64,000 nucleotides of DNA, taken from NCBI GenBank assembly GCA_002392765.1, contig DGHT01000030.1:1-64000 (forward strand), given 5' to 3'. Below the pieces are notes generated by a model. The model saw only the letters and a program-made list of their open reading frames with translations, made no database searches and had not been told where the DNA came from. The position numbers and the translations under genes were made by a program. Numbering within the stretch: the stretch's first letter is position 1; each line of letters opens with the position of its first letter. The DNA is from Verrucomicrobia bacterium UBA3841 (GTDB taxonomy: Bacteria > Verrucomicrobiota > Kiritimatiellia > RFP12 > UBA1067). Positions 18,470 to 26,961 of the stretch are shown here, one piece after another.

Positions 18470-20326
18470 ATGGCCAACGATTGCAGAGTAGGCAACATCC
18501 GTCCCAGCCAGCTCGTCTGGACATACGGCCCTGGGTCGATGATAGACCTTCCGAATTTCTCCGTCATGACGATGGGGCTTGATTACTGGAAGCAAAGCGA
18601 GTGCAAGCCAATAGTGGAGCCGAGACTTCTTGAGCAAGTGCGCAAAATGTGCGGCCCGCAGGTCAAGTTCCTTTTGCAGCCGCCAAGTTCTGAAGTGGAC
18701 GAGGACTCTCCGCATGATCCGAAGTCATACGTCGGCGTTCCGGTGCAGCCATTCCCGCGCTGGTTCAGGTGCGTGAAGTGCGGGCTTCTCGCAACATACG
18801 ACTCAGGTCTCTTTGAAATCAAGGAGAACTTCTACAGGCCGGAGCGGACGCGTTTTGTCCATGCCAACTGTCCAAAGGGATTCAAAGGCAAGCCTGTGGA
18901 TGCCGTTCCCGTGCGATTTCTGGTCGCATGCAAGAACGGGCATATTGACGAATTCCCGTGGCGGTGGTTCGTTCACGATGGTCCGACGGAATGTACGGCA
19001 CCGCTCTATTTCTATGAAAAAGGAGCATCGCTACAGACGGAGAATCTCTGGGTGGAATGTCGTCAATGCCATAAGAAGAAATCAATGGCGATGGCATTCG
19101 GCTCAATCGGGGATCAGACGTTGCCGGCATGCCGGGGGCATCATCCACACCTCGGCCACGATGCGGACAGTTTCAACGAGTGCAAGGAGAAGATTTGCCC
19201 GATTCTTCTCGGCGCGTCAAACAGCTGGTTTCCCGTGACAATGTCCGTCCTTGCGATTCCCACACGGGAAAACGAGCTTGCGCAGATGGTCGCGGACAAC
19301 TGGAACATCTTTAAGGACGTCGAAGACGAGGCGGAAATAAAGGTGTATTTGAAGCTCTGGGCAAAGAGCGGTGAAAACTCTGATCTGCTGGCCTACAGCT
19401 CATCTGACATCTGGGCGGCGGTCCAGAAGGAGCGCGATCCGAGCAAGCAGGGCAAGGTTACGCAGGAGGATGTCAAGATTCCGGAATGGAGGGAGCTGAC
19501 GAGCGATAAGCCTGTTGTGAAGTTTCCTCATTTCCTTTGCAGCCAAGGGGTTGTTCCGGAGGCGTTCTCAAGTATTCTTAAAAAAGTCGTTCTGCTTGAG
19601 AGGCTTCGCAAGGTCAATGCACTTGTTGGCTTTACCCGTATCGAGGCAAGAGACGAGTTCGCAGACGAGGCGGCAGCTCCGTCGCGCCTTGGCAAGGGAG
19701 CGCCAGCTTGGATGCCGGCTTGTGAGGTGTTCGGCGAGGGGCTGTTCCTGCAGTTTGACGAACAGGCGATCAAGGACTGGGAGGCTCTTCCTGCCGTAAA
19801 AGAAGAGTGTAAACGTCTGGAGGTTGGTTACAGGAGCTGGCGCACCAATAGAGGTCTTGATGCGTCAAAGGGCTTCCCCGGTGCAAGATACTATATGCTT
19901 CATACGCTTGCTCACTTGTTTATACGCGAGCTTGCCTTGGAGTGCGGCTACAATGCCGCCAGCATCCAGGAGCGAATCTACGCGCAGGGCGGCGACAACC
20001 CTATGGCGGGAATTCTTGTCTATACGGCTGCTTCCGATTCCGACGGCACGCTCGGGGGACTGGTGGAGCTTGGAGCGCCGTCGAGACTTGAGCAGATCAT
20101 GCGCCAGGCGATAAGCAGAGCTTCGACATGCTCGTCAGATCCGCTTTGCAGTGAGCATGACTCCAGCAAGGATGGCTCGCTTCATGCTTCCGCCTGCCAT
20201 GCCTGCTCATTTGTGTCGGAGACCTCTTGTGAATCTGGCAACCGCTATCTTGACCGGGCTTTCGTCGTGCCGACATATTCTGTCAAGGATGCGGCGTTCT
20301 TCAAGGGGGTGGCGCAGAATGGATGA
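18470..20326 (+). CDS. drmB: DISARM DUF1998 protein DrmB
   Basis: 618 residues. It opens with the family signature IRPSQLVWTYGPGSMIDL and ends in a DUF1998 domain (HTLAHLFIRELALECGYNAASIQERIYA, split here by residues near 475-500). Cysteine pairs at FRCVKCGLL, VECRQCHKKK and the C-terminal CSSDPLC...ACHACSF point to structural zinc. DrmB is the partner of DrmA in the DNA-sensing and translocating complex. It sits 3 bases after drmA and overlaps drmC by 8 bases. The length matches known DrmB proteins, and I see no damage. Confidence 0.93.
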   Translation: MANDCRVGNIRPSQLVWTYGPGSMIDLPNFSVMTMGLDYWKQSECKPIVEPRLLEQVRKMCGPQVKFLLQPPSSEVDEDSPHDPKSYVGVPVQPFPRWFRCVKCGLLATYDSGLFEIKENFYRPERTRFVHANCPKGFKGKPVDAVPVRFLVACKNGHIDEFPWRWFVHDGPTECTAPLYFYEKGASLQTENLWVECRQCHKKKSMAMAFGSIGDQTLPACRGHHPHLGHDADSFNECKEKICPILLGASNSWFPVTMSVLAIPTRENELAQMVADNWNIFKDVEDEAEIKVYLKLWAKSGENSDLLAYSSSDIWAAVQKERDPSKQGKVTQEDVKIPEWRELTSDKPVVKFPHFLCSQGVVPEAFSSILKKVVLLERLRKVNALVGFTRIEARDEFADEAAAPSRLGKGAPAWMPACEVFGEGLFLQFDEQAIKDWEALPAVKEECKRLEVGYRSWRTNRGLDASKGFPGARYYMLHTLAHLFIRELALECGYNAASIQERIYAQGGDNPMAGILVYTAASDSDGTLGGLVELGAPSRLEQIMRQAISRASTCSSDPLCSEHDSSKDGSLHASACHACSFVSETSCESGNRYLDRAFVVPTYSVKDAAFFKGVAQNG

Positions 20327-21080
20327 CATTTATTCAATCGCGGCAAAGATTGCCGCACAGTATCCATGCGATACGATCCGCCATGTCGCAGGAAAGATTG
20401 GGATGCTGGGCGCACCGAATCCAAGTGAGTCGGCGCTTAGGATGCAGTGGGCGTCAAGTCTCCAGAAGAATCCGCTCATCAAGCAGTTCTGCAAATTGGC
20501 AGGAGATGACGCGCTTGCATCCGGTGAAATTTCGTCTATACTCCTTTCCGCATGTGCGACATGGGAGTTGGCTTCCAAAAGTAGCGCTATTGACATTCTT
20601 TGGACGGGGCCGCAGACCACAGCTGTCCCTGTTAGGCAGACCGAGCAGGCATTGTGCGAACTGATAGACTCCGCGAAAAAAGACGTGTTCATCGTAAGCT
20701 TCGTAGCATATAAGGCCGACAAGGTGTACAACTCAATTCGCTCGGCGATAGACAGGAAGGTGACTGTCCGTTTCCTTACGGAGGCATCGAAGAAGAACGG
20801 TGGTTCGCTTGACGAAGATCCCGCAGATATGCTCAAGAAGAAGTTTCCTGAAGCCGAGTTCTATCGCTGGGATGATGACTCATCGTCGTCGCACGTCGTT
20901 CATGCAAAGTGTGCCATCGCCGATGCTGACACATTGCTCGTGACAAGCGCAAACCTAACTGGTGCGGCAATGTCTAAGAACATGGAGTTGGGACTCCTAC
21001 TCATGGACAGGCGCATCGCTGGCAAGCTTCAGCGTCATTTCAAAGCCCTGATAGATGAACACACAATAAGGAGGGTTTAA
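20319..21080 (+). CDS. drmC: phospholipase D-like nuclease DrmC
   Basis: Predicted 253-residue PLD-superfamily protein with one HKD motif, His195-x-Lys197 with Asp202 (HAKCAIAD), followed by TSANLTGAAMSKNMELG as in other DrmC proteins. A single HKD implies dimerisation to form the active site. ATG 20319 is chosen because AAGGGGG (20303-20309) precedes it at good spacing and MDDIYSIAAKI begins the conserved region; the frame is open further upstream but lies inside drmB. DrmC was reported as the least essential member of the system. It is followed after 3 bases by an unknown gene, so the operon continues. Confidence 0.92.
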   Translation: MDDIYSIAAKIAAQYPCDTIRHVAGKIGMLGAPNPSESALRMQWASSLQKNPLIKQFCKLAGDDALASGEISSILLSACATWELASKSSAIDILWTGPQTTAVPVRQTEQALCELIDSAKKDVFIVSFVAYKADKVYNSIRSAIDRKVTVRFLTEASKKNGGSLDEDPADMLKKKFPEAEFYRWDDDSSSSHVVHAKCAIADADTLLVTSANLTGAAMSKNMELGLLLMDRRIAGKLQRHFKALIDEHTIRRV

Positions 21081-21083
21081 GAC

Positions 21084-21638
21084 ATGAAAGAGATTCCGCC
21101 AACCGAGATTCATCGGCAATTCAAGTCGCTCAAGAAGGATTGGGAGCGTTTCAAGAATTCGCTTGACGCTTTCTTTACTGCCTTGGAGTCTCATTTTTCT
21201 GCGCCCGAGGTGGGGGAGGAAACACCTGCGCCATCTGCCGTTAAGTCAAAGACGGCAAATGCCGCCAAACAGCAGTCGGGGAATTTTCCGTATCCAGTTG
21301 GCGTTCTTGTCAGAGTGGCGTTCCCTGAAATGTTCAAGCGCAAGGCTATCAGCGCGGGAGACATAGCGTATCTGCTATCCAAGAAGGCTGCTGACGATTT
21401 CCTGACGCGCGGCACCAGAGTGATAAAACTCTATGCTACGGACAACGATCCAAACCTTTATCAAAGCGGGCACAGGAGGTATTACAAGATTCCGCCGATG
21501 GAGCTTGGAGCGAAGAAATATCATCTTACAAGCCAGTTCTTCCCTGAGTCTCGCGAGCCAGTCCTGAAATGGATATACCAGCACGGCCTTAAGAAGAACG
21601 AGTTGATAGAACTCATTGAAGCTGCTAATAATAGGTAA
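21084..21638 (+). CDS. unknown cytosolic protein after drmC
   Basis: 184 residues that I do not recognise. The first 45 residues are charged and probably coiled-coil (FKSLKKDWERFKNSLDAFFTALE). A low-complexity linker rich in Ala, Pro and Lys follows, then a C-terminal domain from about residue 70 (YPVGVLVRVAFPEMFKRKAISAGDIAYLLSKKAA). The pattern resembles a winged-helix-like or DNA-associated fold, but this is a weak impression. It begins 3 bases after drmC, which argues for co-transcription with DISARM. No catalytic motif, signal peptide or membrane span is seen. Confidence 0.65.
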   Translation: MKEIPPTEIHRQFKSLKKDWERFKNSLDAFFTALESHFSAPEVGEETPAPSAVKSKTANAAKQQSGNFPYPVGVLVRVAFPEMFKRKAISAGDIAYLLSKKAADDFLTRGTRVIKLYATDNDPNLYQSGHRRYYKIPPMELGAKKYHLTSQFFPESREPVLKWIYQHGLKKNELIELIEAANNR

Positions 21639-21673
21639 ACGCCCGTAACGCAATTCCAAAGGAGAAGCCCCAA

Positions 21674-23524
21674 ATGGATATTACACCAGACAACCAGAAT
21701 GTTGAGTCGCTTTTCAGCACAAAAGTGTACGAGATTGATTTTTATCAGCGGCAATACAAGTGGAACCGTGAGCCAGTAGAGGAGCTGCTTCGGGACATCT
21801 TCTATAAGTTTGAGTCGGAGTTTCAGAAGTATGGGGCATCTGATATTCGTATTGACGAGAACATCTCGAAATACGCATGGTATTATCTGAATACTTACGT
21901 GACGACAACAATTGATGGGCGGACTTATGTTGTTGATGGCCAGCAACGCTTGACGACGTTAACGCTCATACTGATTAAACTGAATTTCTTGTGCGAAAAG
22001 ATTGATAAAGGCTTGCAAGGCTGGGTAGTGCGCAAGATTTGTGGACAGTCTGGCCGTGTTACGCGGTTTTGGATGAACCATAAAGACAGCCAGCGAACCC
22101 TTGAGAATATTTATTTGCATGGTACTGAAGCGGAGCTTGCAGAGCAAACAGTCACGGCTCAGAACCTGATTGCCAATTACCGTATAATTTCCGAGTGGAT
22201 AGATAATAAATTGCCCTTGAGCGATGCTAAACGGTTTGAGGCGTTTGTCTATTATTTTATCAATCGACTCGTGCTTGTTAAACTTGATGTTACGAACAAT
22301 GACGATGTCCCGATGGTGTTTGAAGTCATAAATGACCGAGGTGTCAAGCTCCGGCCTTATGAGATTATCAAGGGAAAGTTGCTTGGGCAAATCCCCAAGG
22401 ATGAGTTGGACTCTTTAGGGTTCAATGCAATATGGGAAGATTGCATTGGTAAGCTTAATGCGATTCGGGAAAACGAAGCCGACGCCTTCTTCCGAACATA
22501 TTTGCGGGCAAAATTCGTTGACACTGTGAGTGATCGCCAGAAGTTCGATGGTGAGTATCATAGGCCGATGATGGCTGTTGAAGAATTGCATCTAGAACAC
22601 GATCCCAAAGGGGTTAAGAAATTTCTTAAGGAAGACTTCTGCTACTACGCAAATCTTTATGCACGGTTGAACGAATTGAGTGGAGAAGAAAACGAAGACT
22701 GTCCTTCAGTATTCTACAATGACATTTTGCGCCTTGATTCTCAAATGACGTTAATCCTGTCCGCATGCTCATATAATGATCCGGACGAAGCATCTAAAAT
22801 CAAGATTGTTTCTGAACAGTTGGAGCGCATGTATTGTCTTTTGCAACTTCAGAGCTGTTATGACTCAAATGAGTTTGCAAGAGGCCTTGTTGATGTAATG
22901 AGGGGAATCAGAAACGCACCAGTTGAAGCCATACCCGAAGAGTTCGACAAATGCCTTGCGAAGATGATTCAAGAGAAGAAAGGTGTTGAGAAGATAGATT
23001 CCGTTTGGAATTATGCATATTTCAAGAATGCGGGACTTGAAACCTTGAACAAACCCTTTATCCGCTATATCCTTGCTAGAATCGAGAAGCTTTTGTCGGA
23101 GGGCGCAAATGTTAGTATTCGCCATTCGATAAGGGATCTCGCTACAAAGAAGTATCAGAAAGGTTTTCACGTTGAACACATACTGGCCCGCAACGACGAA
23201 AACAAGAATTTGTTTGAGAATAACGAAGAGCTGTTTGAACAGCAACGTAATAGGCTTGGAGACCTTCTGCTGTTGAAAGGACCAGACAATGAGTCGAGCG
23301 GAAAAGAGCCCTACCAAGAAAAGTTAAAGACCTATGTTGGGTCGTTGTTATGGAATGAAACTTTGGTGGAGGCTACATATAAAAGTAATCTTGATTTGAG
23401 GAACTGGATATCTAAGAATCAACTTTCAATGCGGCCATTGGCTACTTTTGGTGCGAACGAAATAGAAGAGCGTCAAGCTCTGTTATTCGAGCTGTTTGCA
23501 AAGGTGTGGAATGTCAAGAAGTGA
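21674..23524 (+). CDS. DUF262-DUF1524 protein (GmrSD-like type IV restriction enzyme)
   Basis: 616 residues joining two known halves. The N-terminal DUF262 domain has the NTPase motif VDGQQRLTTL (Asp88 to Arg92), which in GmrS-like proteins drives nucleotide-dependent cleavage. The C-terminal DUF1524 domain has the HNH-type His-Val-Glu-His (residues 499-502) and the RNRLGDLLLL stretch. Fused GmrSD-like enzymes restrict phage DNA, often with modified bases. AAAGGAG at 21658-21664 supports ATG 21674. The gene is more AT-rich than drmA-C. It is probably an independent defence module in the island, complementing DISARM against phages with modified DNA. Confidence 0.85.
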   Translation: MDITPDNQNVESLFSTKVYEIDFYQRQYKWNREPVEELLRDIFYKFESEFQKYGASDIRIDENISKYAWYYLNTYVTTTIDGRTYVVDGQQRLTTLTLILIKLNFLCEKIDKGLQGWVVRKICGQSGRVTRFWMNHKDSQRTLENIYLHGTEAELAEQTVTAQNLIANYRIISEWIDNKLPLSDAKRFEAFVYYFINRLVLVKLDVTNNDDVPMVFEVINDRGVKLRPYEIIKGKLLGQIPKDELDSLGFNAIWEDCIGKLNAIRENEADAFFRTYLRAKFVDTVSDRQKFDGEYHRPMMAVEELHLEHDPKGVKKFLKEDFCYYANLYARLNELSGEENEDCPSVFYNDILRLDSQMTLILSACSYNDPDEASKIKIVSEQLERMYCLLQLQSCYDSNEFARGLVDVMRGIRNAPVEAIPEEFDKCLAKMIQEKKGVEKIDSVWNYAYFKNAGLETLNKPFIRYILARIEKLLSEGANVSIRHSIRDLATKKYQKGFHVEHILARNDENKNLFENNEELFEQQRNRLGDLLLLKGPDNESSGKEPYQEKLKTYVGSLLWNETLVEATYKSNLDLRNWISKNQLSMRPLATFGANEIEERQALLFELFAKVWNVKK

Positions 23525-23557
23525 TGCGCGAAATGGTATTGCAGGGAGGAAGGTGAC

Positions 23558-23812
23558 ATGGAGAAGACATTGATTCTGACAGGCTGGTCAAAAACAGTCT
23601 ATATGACGGCCGCCGCCGCCGCGCTTGAGGCTCTGAAGTGGAAGGCCGACGTGGCCGGTGTGTCGATCGGCCAGCAGTATTCGCAGGTCGGGTACGTGAA
23701 GCCCGACGCAGACGGTTTTGTGACGATCAAGGCGGGACTGCTGACGGTCGTCGTGTACAAAACGCAGGTGTGGTATCAGAAGATGCCAGGCGAAGCGCCA
23801 AAGGATAAGTAA
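23558..23812 (+). CDS. unknown small protein
   Basis: 84 residues, not recognised. A strong ribosome-binding site (GGGAGGAAGG, 23544-23553) precedes it. The sequence is compact and mixed alpha/beta (GWSKTVYMTAAAAALEAL near the N-terminus, two beta-rich stretches, a basic/acidic tail) with no membrane span. It lies between the DUF262 gene and the first nucleotidyltransferase, 23 bases from the latter, so it may belong to the repair-like cassette or act as a small partner of either. Confidence 0.6.
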   Translation: MEKTLILTGWSKTVYMTAAAAALEALKWKADVAGVSIGQQYSQVGYVKPDADGFVTIKAGLLTVVVYKTQVWYQKMPGEAPKDK

Positions 23813-23835
23813 TGGCATAACGACACGTATCAACA

Positions 23836-24906
23836 ATGGCATATTCGATAGACAGTCTTGAAGTTGCGGACAATCCGATAGTGCTGTTCAGGGGCATCGT
23901 CGGGAGCCGGGCGTACGGAACGCAGAACGCGAACAGCGATACGGACGTTCGCGGCATCTTCGTCGTGCCGTCCGCCGAGTATGCACGGCTTGCACAGCCG
24001 CCGAAGCAGGTCTCCGACGAGCGAAACGATAGGACGTACTATTCGCTTGTCCGATTCTGCGAGCTGATGGCCGAGGCGAATCCGACGACGATGGAGATGC
24101 TGTTCCTGCCGGAGGACTGCATTCTGAAAACCTCTCCGGCGCATTCCATGCTTGTCGCCAACAGGGGGCTGTTCGTCACGCAGAAGGCCGTGGACAGTCA
24201 TCTTGGCTATGCGTTGAGCCAGATCAAGAAGGCAAAGGGAACTAACAAGCGCGTGTGGAATCCGTGGCCGGAGGAGCCGCCGCAGGCGGAAGACTACTGC
24301 CTGTTCCTCGGCGATGCCAAAGGCCGTGCCGTCCCCGTCAGGGAGACAGATGTGAATCTTGCCAACTGCAAGGTGACGAGGCTTGTGGGTAACCGTGCGG
24401 CGGATATGTTTGCCCTGTACGACTACGGTGCGCCGACGGGCGGCATATTCCACGGGGGAATGCTCGTCGAGACTGACGCCGCCGATCTTGACCGGGAGAA
24501 GAGGATCGGCATCCTCATCTACAACGAGCAGGCATTCAACAGCGCGAAGCGTCAGCACCACGAGTATTGGGACTGGCGGCGAAACCGCAACGAGTCACGC
24601 TGGACGGCGCAGGAGCGCGGACAGATGGACTACGACGCCAAGAACATGATGCATCTCGTCCGTCTTCTGCTGTCTGGTGAGAACATCGTCAAGACGGGAG
24701 AGCCAATCGTGCGTTTCGACGGAGAGCGGCTGGAGACGCTGCTTTCGATCCGGCGCGGCGAGTGGAAGTTCGACGAGATCATGGCCTTTGCGGACGAGAA
24801 GAAGACCGTCATCGAGGCTGGCAAGGGAAGTCTCCCGCCCGACTGCGACAAGGGGAAGGTCGACGAACTTATCGCGTCCGTGATGAAGGAGGCTGGCGTG
24901 TCATGA
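23836..24906 (+). CDS. nucleotidyltransferase of the DNA polymerase beta superfamily (COG3541/YcgL-like)
   Basis: 356 residues. The signature is GSRAYGT (Gly23-Ser24) followed by Ser34-Asp35-Thr36-Asp37 and VRGIFV, the metal-binding core of the Pol-beta nucleotidyltransferase fold as in COG3541 proteins. The C-terminal helical region contains RNRNESRW and NMMHLVRLL, typical of the family. The substrate is unknown; proteins of this family are often encoded beside RNA ligases, kinases and Thg1 and are thought to work in RNA processing or repair. Its stop overlaps the next start (ATGA), linking it to a second related transferase. Confidence 0.85.
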   Translation: MAYSIDSLEVADNPIVLFRGIVGSRAYGTQNANSDTDVRGIFVVPSAEYARLAQPPKQVSDERNDRTYYSLVRFCELMAEANPTTMEMLFLPEDCILKTSPAHSMLVANRGLFVTQKAVDSHLGYALSQIKKAKGTNKRVWNPWPEEPPQAEDYCLFLGDAKGRAVPVRETDVNLANCKVTRLVGNRAADMFALYDYGAPTGGIFHGGMLVETDAADLDREKRIGILIYNEQAFNSAKRQHHEYWDWRRNRNESRWTAQERGQMDYDAKNMMHLVRLLLSGENIVKTGEPIVRFDGERLETLLSIRRGEWKFDEIMAFADEKKTVIEAGKGSLPPDCDKGKVDELIASVMKEAGVS

Positions 24907-25688
24907 ACGATGCCGACAAGGAGAGAGTATCCGCTGCGCTCCGTGACATTGAACCGCGGCATGGGTGTCGCGTCCTGTTTGCCGTGGAAAGCGGCTCGCG
25001 GGCGTGGGGCTTCGCGTCGCCTGACAGCGACTACGACGTCCGGGGCGTGTTCGTGAAGCCTCTCGACTGGTATCTCCAGTTGAAGAGAGATGTCCCGGAC
25101 ACCATTGTCGAGGAGCTTCCCGGCGATGTCGACGTCTCGCTGTGGGACCTGCGCAAGGCGCTTCTCCAGATGGCAAAGTCCAACGCCTCGTTCCTGGAGT
25201 GGCTGGGAAGCCCGATAATCTACAGGGACTGCGGGATTATCGCCGCCATGAACGAGCTGAAGACCGATTGCGTCAATCCCGCGCATGTCGCGTTCCACTA
25301 CGCATCTATGTTTCGCAAGGCGATGGATGCGCGAAGCGAGGACGGTACGATACGCATCAAGAAGCTCTGCTACGCGCTCCGCGCCGCTCTCTGCCTGAGA
25401 TACGCGATGGCCGTCGAGGAGATGCCGCCTACGCCGTTCGCCGATGTGCTTGCAGGAACGGAACTGGAACCCGACGAGCTGGCTGCGATACGTGATGTCC
25501 TTGCGCAGAAGGAGCACGCCCTTGAGTCGGATACCGTGACGCCGGACGCAAGACTTGCCGGTCTGCTGGCGGACAGATACGATTCGGTTGCCGCACATCC
25601 TTGGCGTAAGCATGGTGTGTCAGGGGACGCATACACCAAGCTTGAAGAGATATTCAGGGCCTATGTAAAGAATGAACAAGCCGTTTGA
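24903..25688 (+). CDS. second COG3541-type nucleotidyltransferase
   Basis: 261 residues from ATG 24903, which overlaps the previous stop; the frame is open further upstream but lies inside the previous gene. The core reads Gly31-Ser32-Arg-Ala-Trp-Gly and Asp43-x-Asp45 with VRGVFV. It is shorter than and clearly diverged from the preceding gene, so it is an old paralogue rather than a recent duplicate. The helical C-terminal part follows the family (RIKKLCYALRAALCLRY). Two different nucleotidyltransferases in one operon suggest two substrates or two ends of one RNA. It overlaps the kinase-like gene by 17 bases. Confidence 0.85.
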   Translation: MNDADKERVSAALRDIEPRHGCRVLFAVESGSRAWGFASPDSDYDVRGVFVKPLDWYLQLKRDVPDTIVEELPGDVDVSLWDLRKALLQMAKSNASFLEWLGSPIIYRDCGIIAAMNELKTDCVNPAHVAFHYASMFRKAMDARSEDGTIRIKKLCYALRAALCLRYAMAVEEMPPTPFADVLAGTELEPDELAAIRDVLAQKEHALESDTVTPDARLAGLLADRYDSVAAHPWRKHGVSGDAYTKLEEIFRAYVKNEQAV

Positions 25689-26133
25689 CATAGTTCTGAT
25701 GGTAGGGATACCCGGAAGCGGCAAGACGACGTTTTGCCGCGAGCGGCTGTTCCCGTCGCACCTCTACATCTCGCTTGACCAGTTGAGGACGCGGTCGGCG
25801 GAGGCGGAGCTGTTCGCGTTCGCCCTCAAGCGGCACAAGCCCTGCGTCATCGACAACACGAACGTGACCGTCACCGAGCGCAGGAGGTACATTCCGCTGG
25901 CGCGGAAGGACAAGGACGCCCGCATCGTCGTGTACTGCTTTGCGCCGGACCTGGAGGGTTGCCTCTCCCGCAACGGGAAGCGAACGGGGCGGGCGTACGT
26001 CCCGGAAGTCGCCATCAAGTGCAAACTGGCGAAGTTCGAGCCGCCGGACTTCGGCGAGGGCATCGACGAGATATATGACGTGAAGGTTTCCGAGAACGGC
26101 TTTGACGTGAGGAGGCGAAATGAGAAAGAATAG
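25672..26133 (+). CDS. P-loop kinase, polynucleotide 5'-kinase-like
   Basis: 153 residues. The Walker A motif GIPGSGKT is at residues 12-19, with the lid-like region CLSRNGKRTGR and a conserved DNTNVT. These fit the T4 Pnkp/AAA_33 kinase group that phosphorylates 5'-OH ends of nucleic acid. There is no phosphatase domain. The start lies 17 bases inside the preceding gene and the end overlaps Thg1 by 14 bases, so all four genes are very likely translationally coupled. A 5'-kinase beside a Thg1-like enzyme would be sensible for tRNA repair: restore the 5' phosphate, then rebuild the 5' end. The pathway is inference; the fold is secure. Confidence 0.82.
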   Translation: MNKPFDIVLMVGIPGSGKTTFCRERLFPSHLYISLDQLRTRSAEAELFAFALKRHKPCVIDNTNVTVTERRRYIPLARKDKDARIVVYCFAPDLEGCLSRNGKRTGRAYVPEVAIKCKLAKFEPPDFGEGIDEIYDVKVSENGFDVRRRNEKE

Positions 26134-26860
26134 CCTTGGCGACCGCATGAAGGAGTACGAGCGTACAAGCGACACGAAGCTTGTCCGCCGCCTGCCGATG
26201 ATCGTTCGGCTTGACGGCAAGGCGTTTCACTCCTGGACGAAGAAGTCGGGCTGCGTTCGTCCGTTCGACCATACGTTCATCGACATGATGGCCGGGCTGG
26301 CGCAGTACCTCTGCGAGAACATCGGCGGGGCGGAGCTGGCCTATGGGCAGTCGGACGAGATATCCATTCTCGTGAGGGACGACCAGAACATCGACACCGA
26401 CGCTTGGTTCGACAAGAGGCTGCAGAAGGTCGTCTCCATCGTGGCGTCGTTGGCCACGTACTGGTTCAATGCCAACAATGCATTCGAGAAGAAGTTCCCC
26501 GCGTTCTTCGATGCACGGGCGTTCATACTGCCGGAGCATGAGGTCAAAAACTACTTCATCTGGCGACAGGAGGACGCCACGACGAACAGTCTCTCGATGC
26601 TGGCCCAGAGCCTGTACCGGCACGGCGAGCTGCAGCACAGGAAGTGGGCGGAGCTGCAGGATATGTGCTGGCAGAAAGGCCACAACTGGAACAACCTCGA
26701 AACGGTCGAGAAGCGCGGCTTCTGCGTCTATCGCCGCGAGGTGGTCGTAGAGGGTCGCCAAGGCCCGGTCACGCGGTTGAAGTTCCTGATTGACCGTGAC
26801 ATCCCGATCTTCACCTCGCCCGACTCCGCCGAGTGGTGGTCTCGGTTCCTGAAAGCTTGA
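26120..26860 (+). CDS. Thg1-like 3'-5' RNA polymerase (tRNA-His guanylyltransferase family)
   Basis: 246 residues. Thg1 enzymes add nucleotides to RNA 5' ends in the reverse (3'-5') direction. The catalytic carboxylates are visible: RLDGKAFH (Asp32-Gly33) and GQSDEISIL (Asp79-Glu80). The later family blocks WRQEDATTNS and KGHNWNNL...KRGFCVYR are present. Bacterial Thg1-like proteins often repair truncated tRNA 5' ends instead of adding G-1 to tRNA-His. Most bacteria encode G-1 in the gene and lack this enzyme, so its presence in an accessory operon is notable. It is the last gene of the cassette; no clear terminator follows. Confidence 0.92.
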   Translation: MRKNSLGDRMKEYERTSDTKLVRRLPMIVRLDGKAFHSWTKKSGCVRPFDHTFIDMMAGLAQYLCENIGGAELAYGQSDEISILVRDDQNIDTDAWFDKRLQKVVSIVASLATYWFNANNAFEKKFPAFFDARAFILPEHEVKNYFIWRQEDATTNSLSMLAQSLYRHGELQHRKWAELQDMCWQKGHNWNNLETVEKRGFCVYRREVVVEGRQGPVTRLKFLIDRDIPIFTSPDSAEWWSRFLKA

Positions 26861-26905
26861 ACCGCAAGAAATGAGTGCCTAGACACCCGGTTTCGACGCC
26901 CTGGA

Positions 26906-26934
26906 TTGAGCGCTCTAATCCGATATGATATAAT
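26906..26934 (+). promoter_or_regulatory. promoter, extended -10
   Basis: TTGAGC (26906-26911), a 17-base spacer and TATAAT (26929-26934) preceded by TGA. The 12-mer ATGATATAATAC is identical to those at the XRE and small-basic-protein promoters. It predicts a start near 26941 and a transcript running into the small frame and hairpins that follow. Confidence 0.65.
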
Positions 26935-26961
26935 ACCAGCCGCTTGACGTGAGAGGGTCAC

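Noticed and set aside
24762..24902. upstream extension of the second nucleotidyltransferase frame
   Set aside because: It overlaps the preceding gene out of frame and has an Arg-rich composition; ATG 24903 with the 4-base overlap is the natural start.
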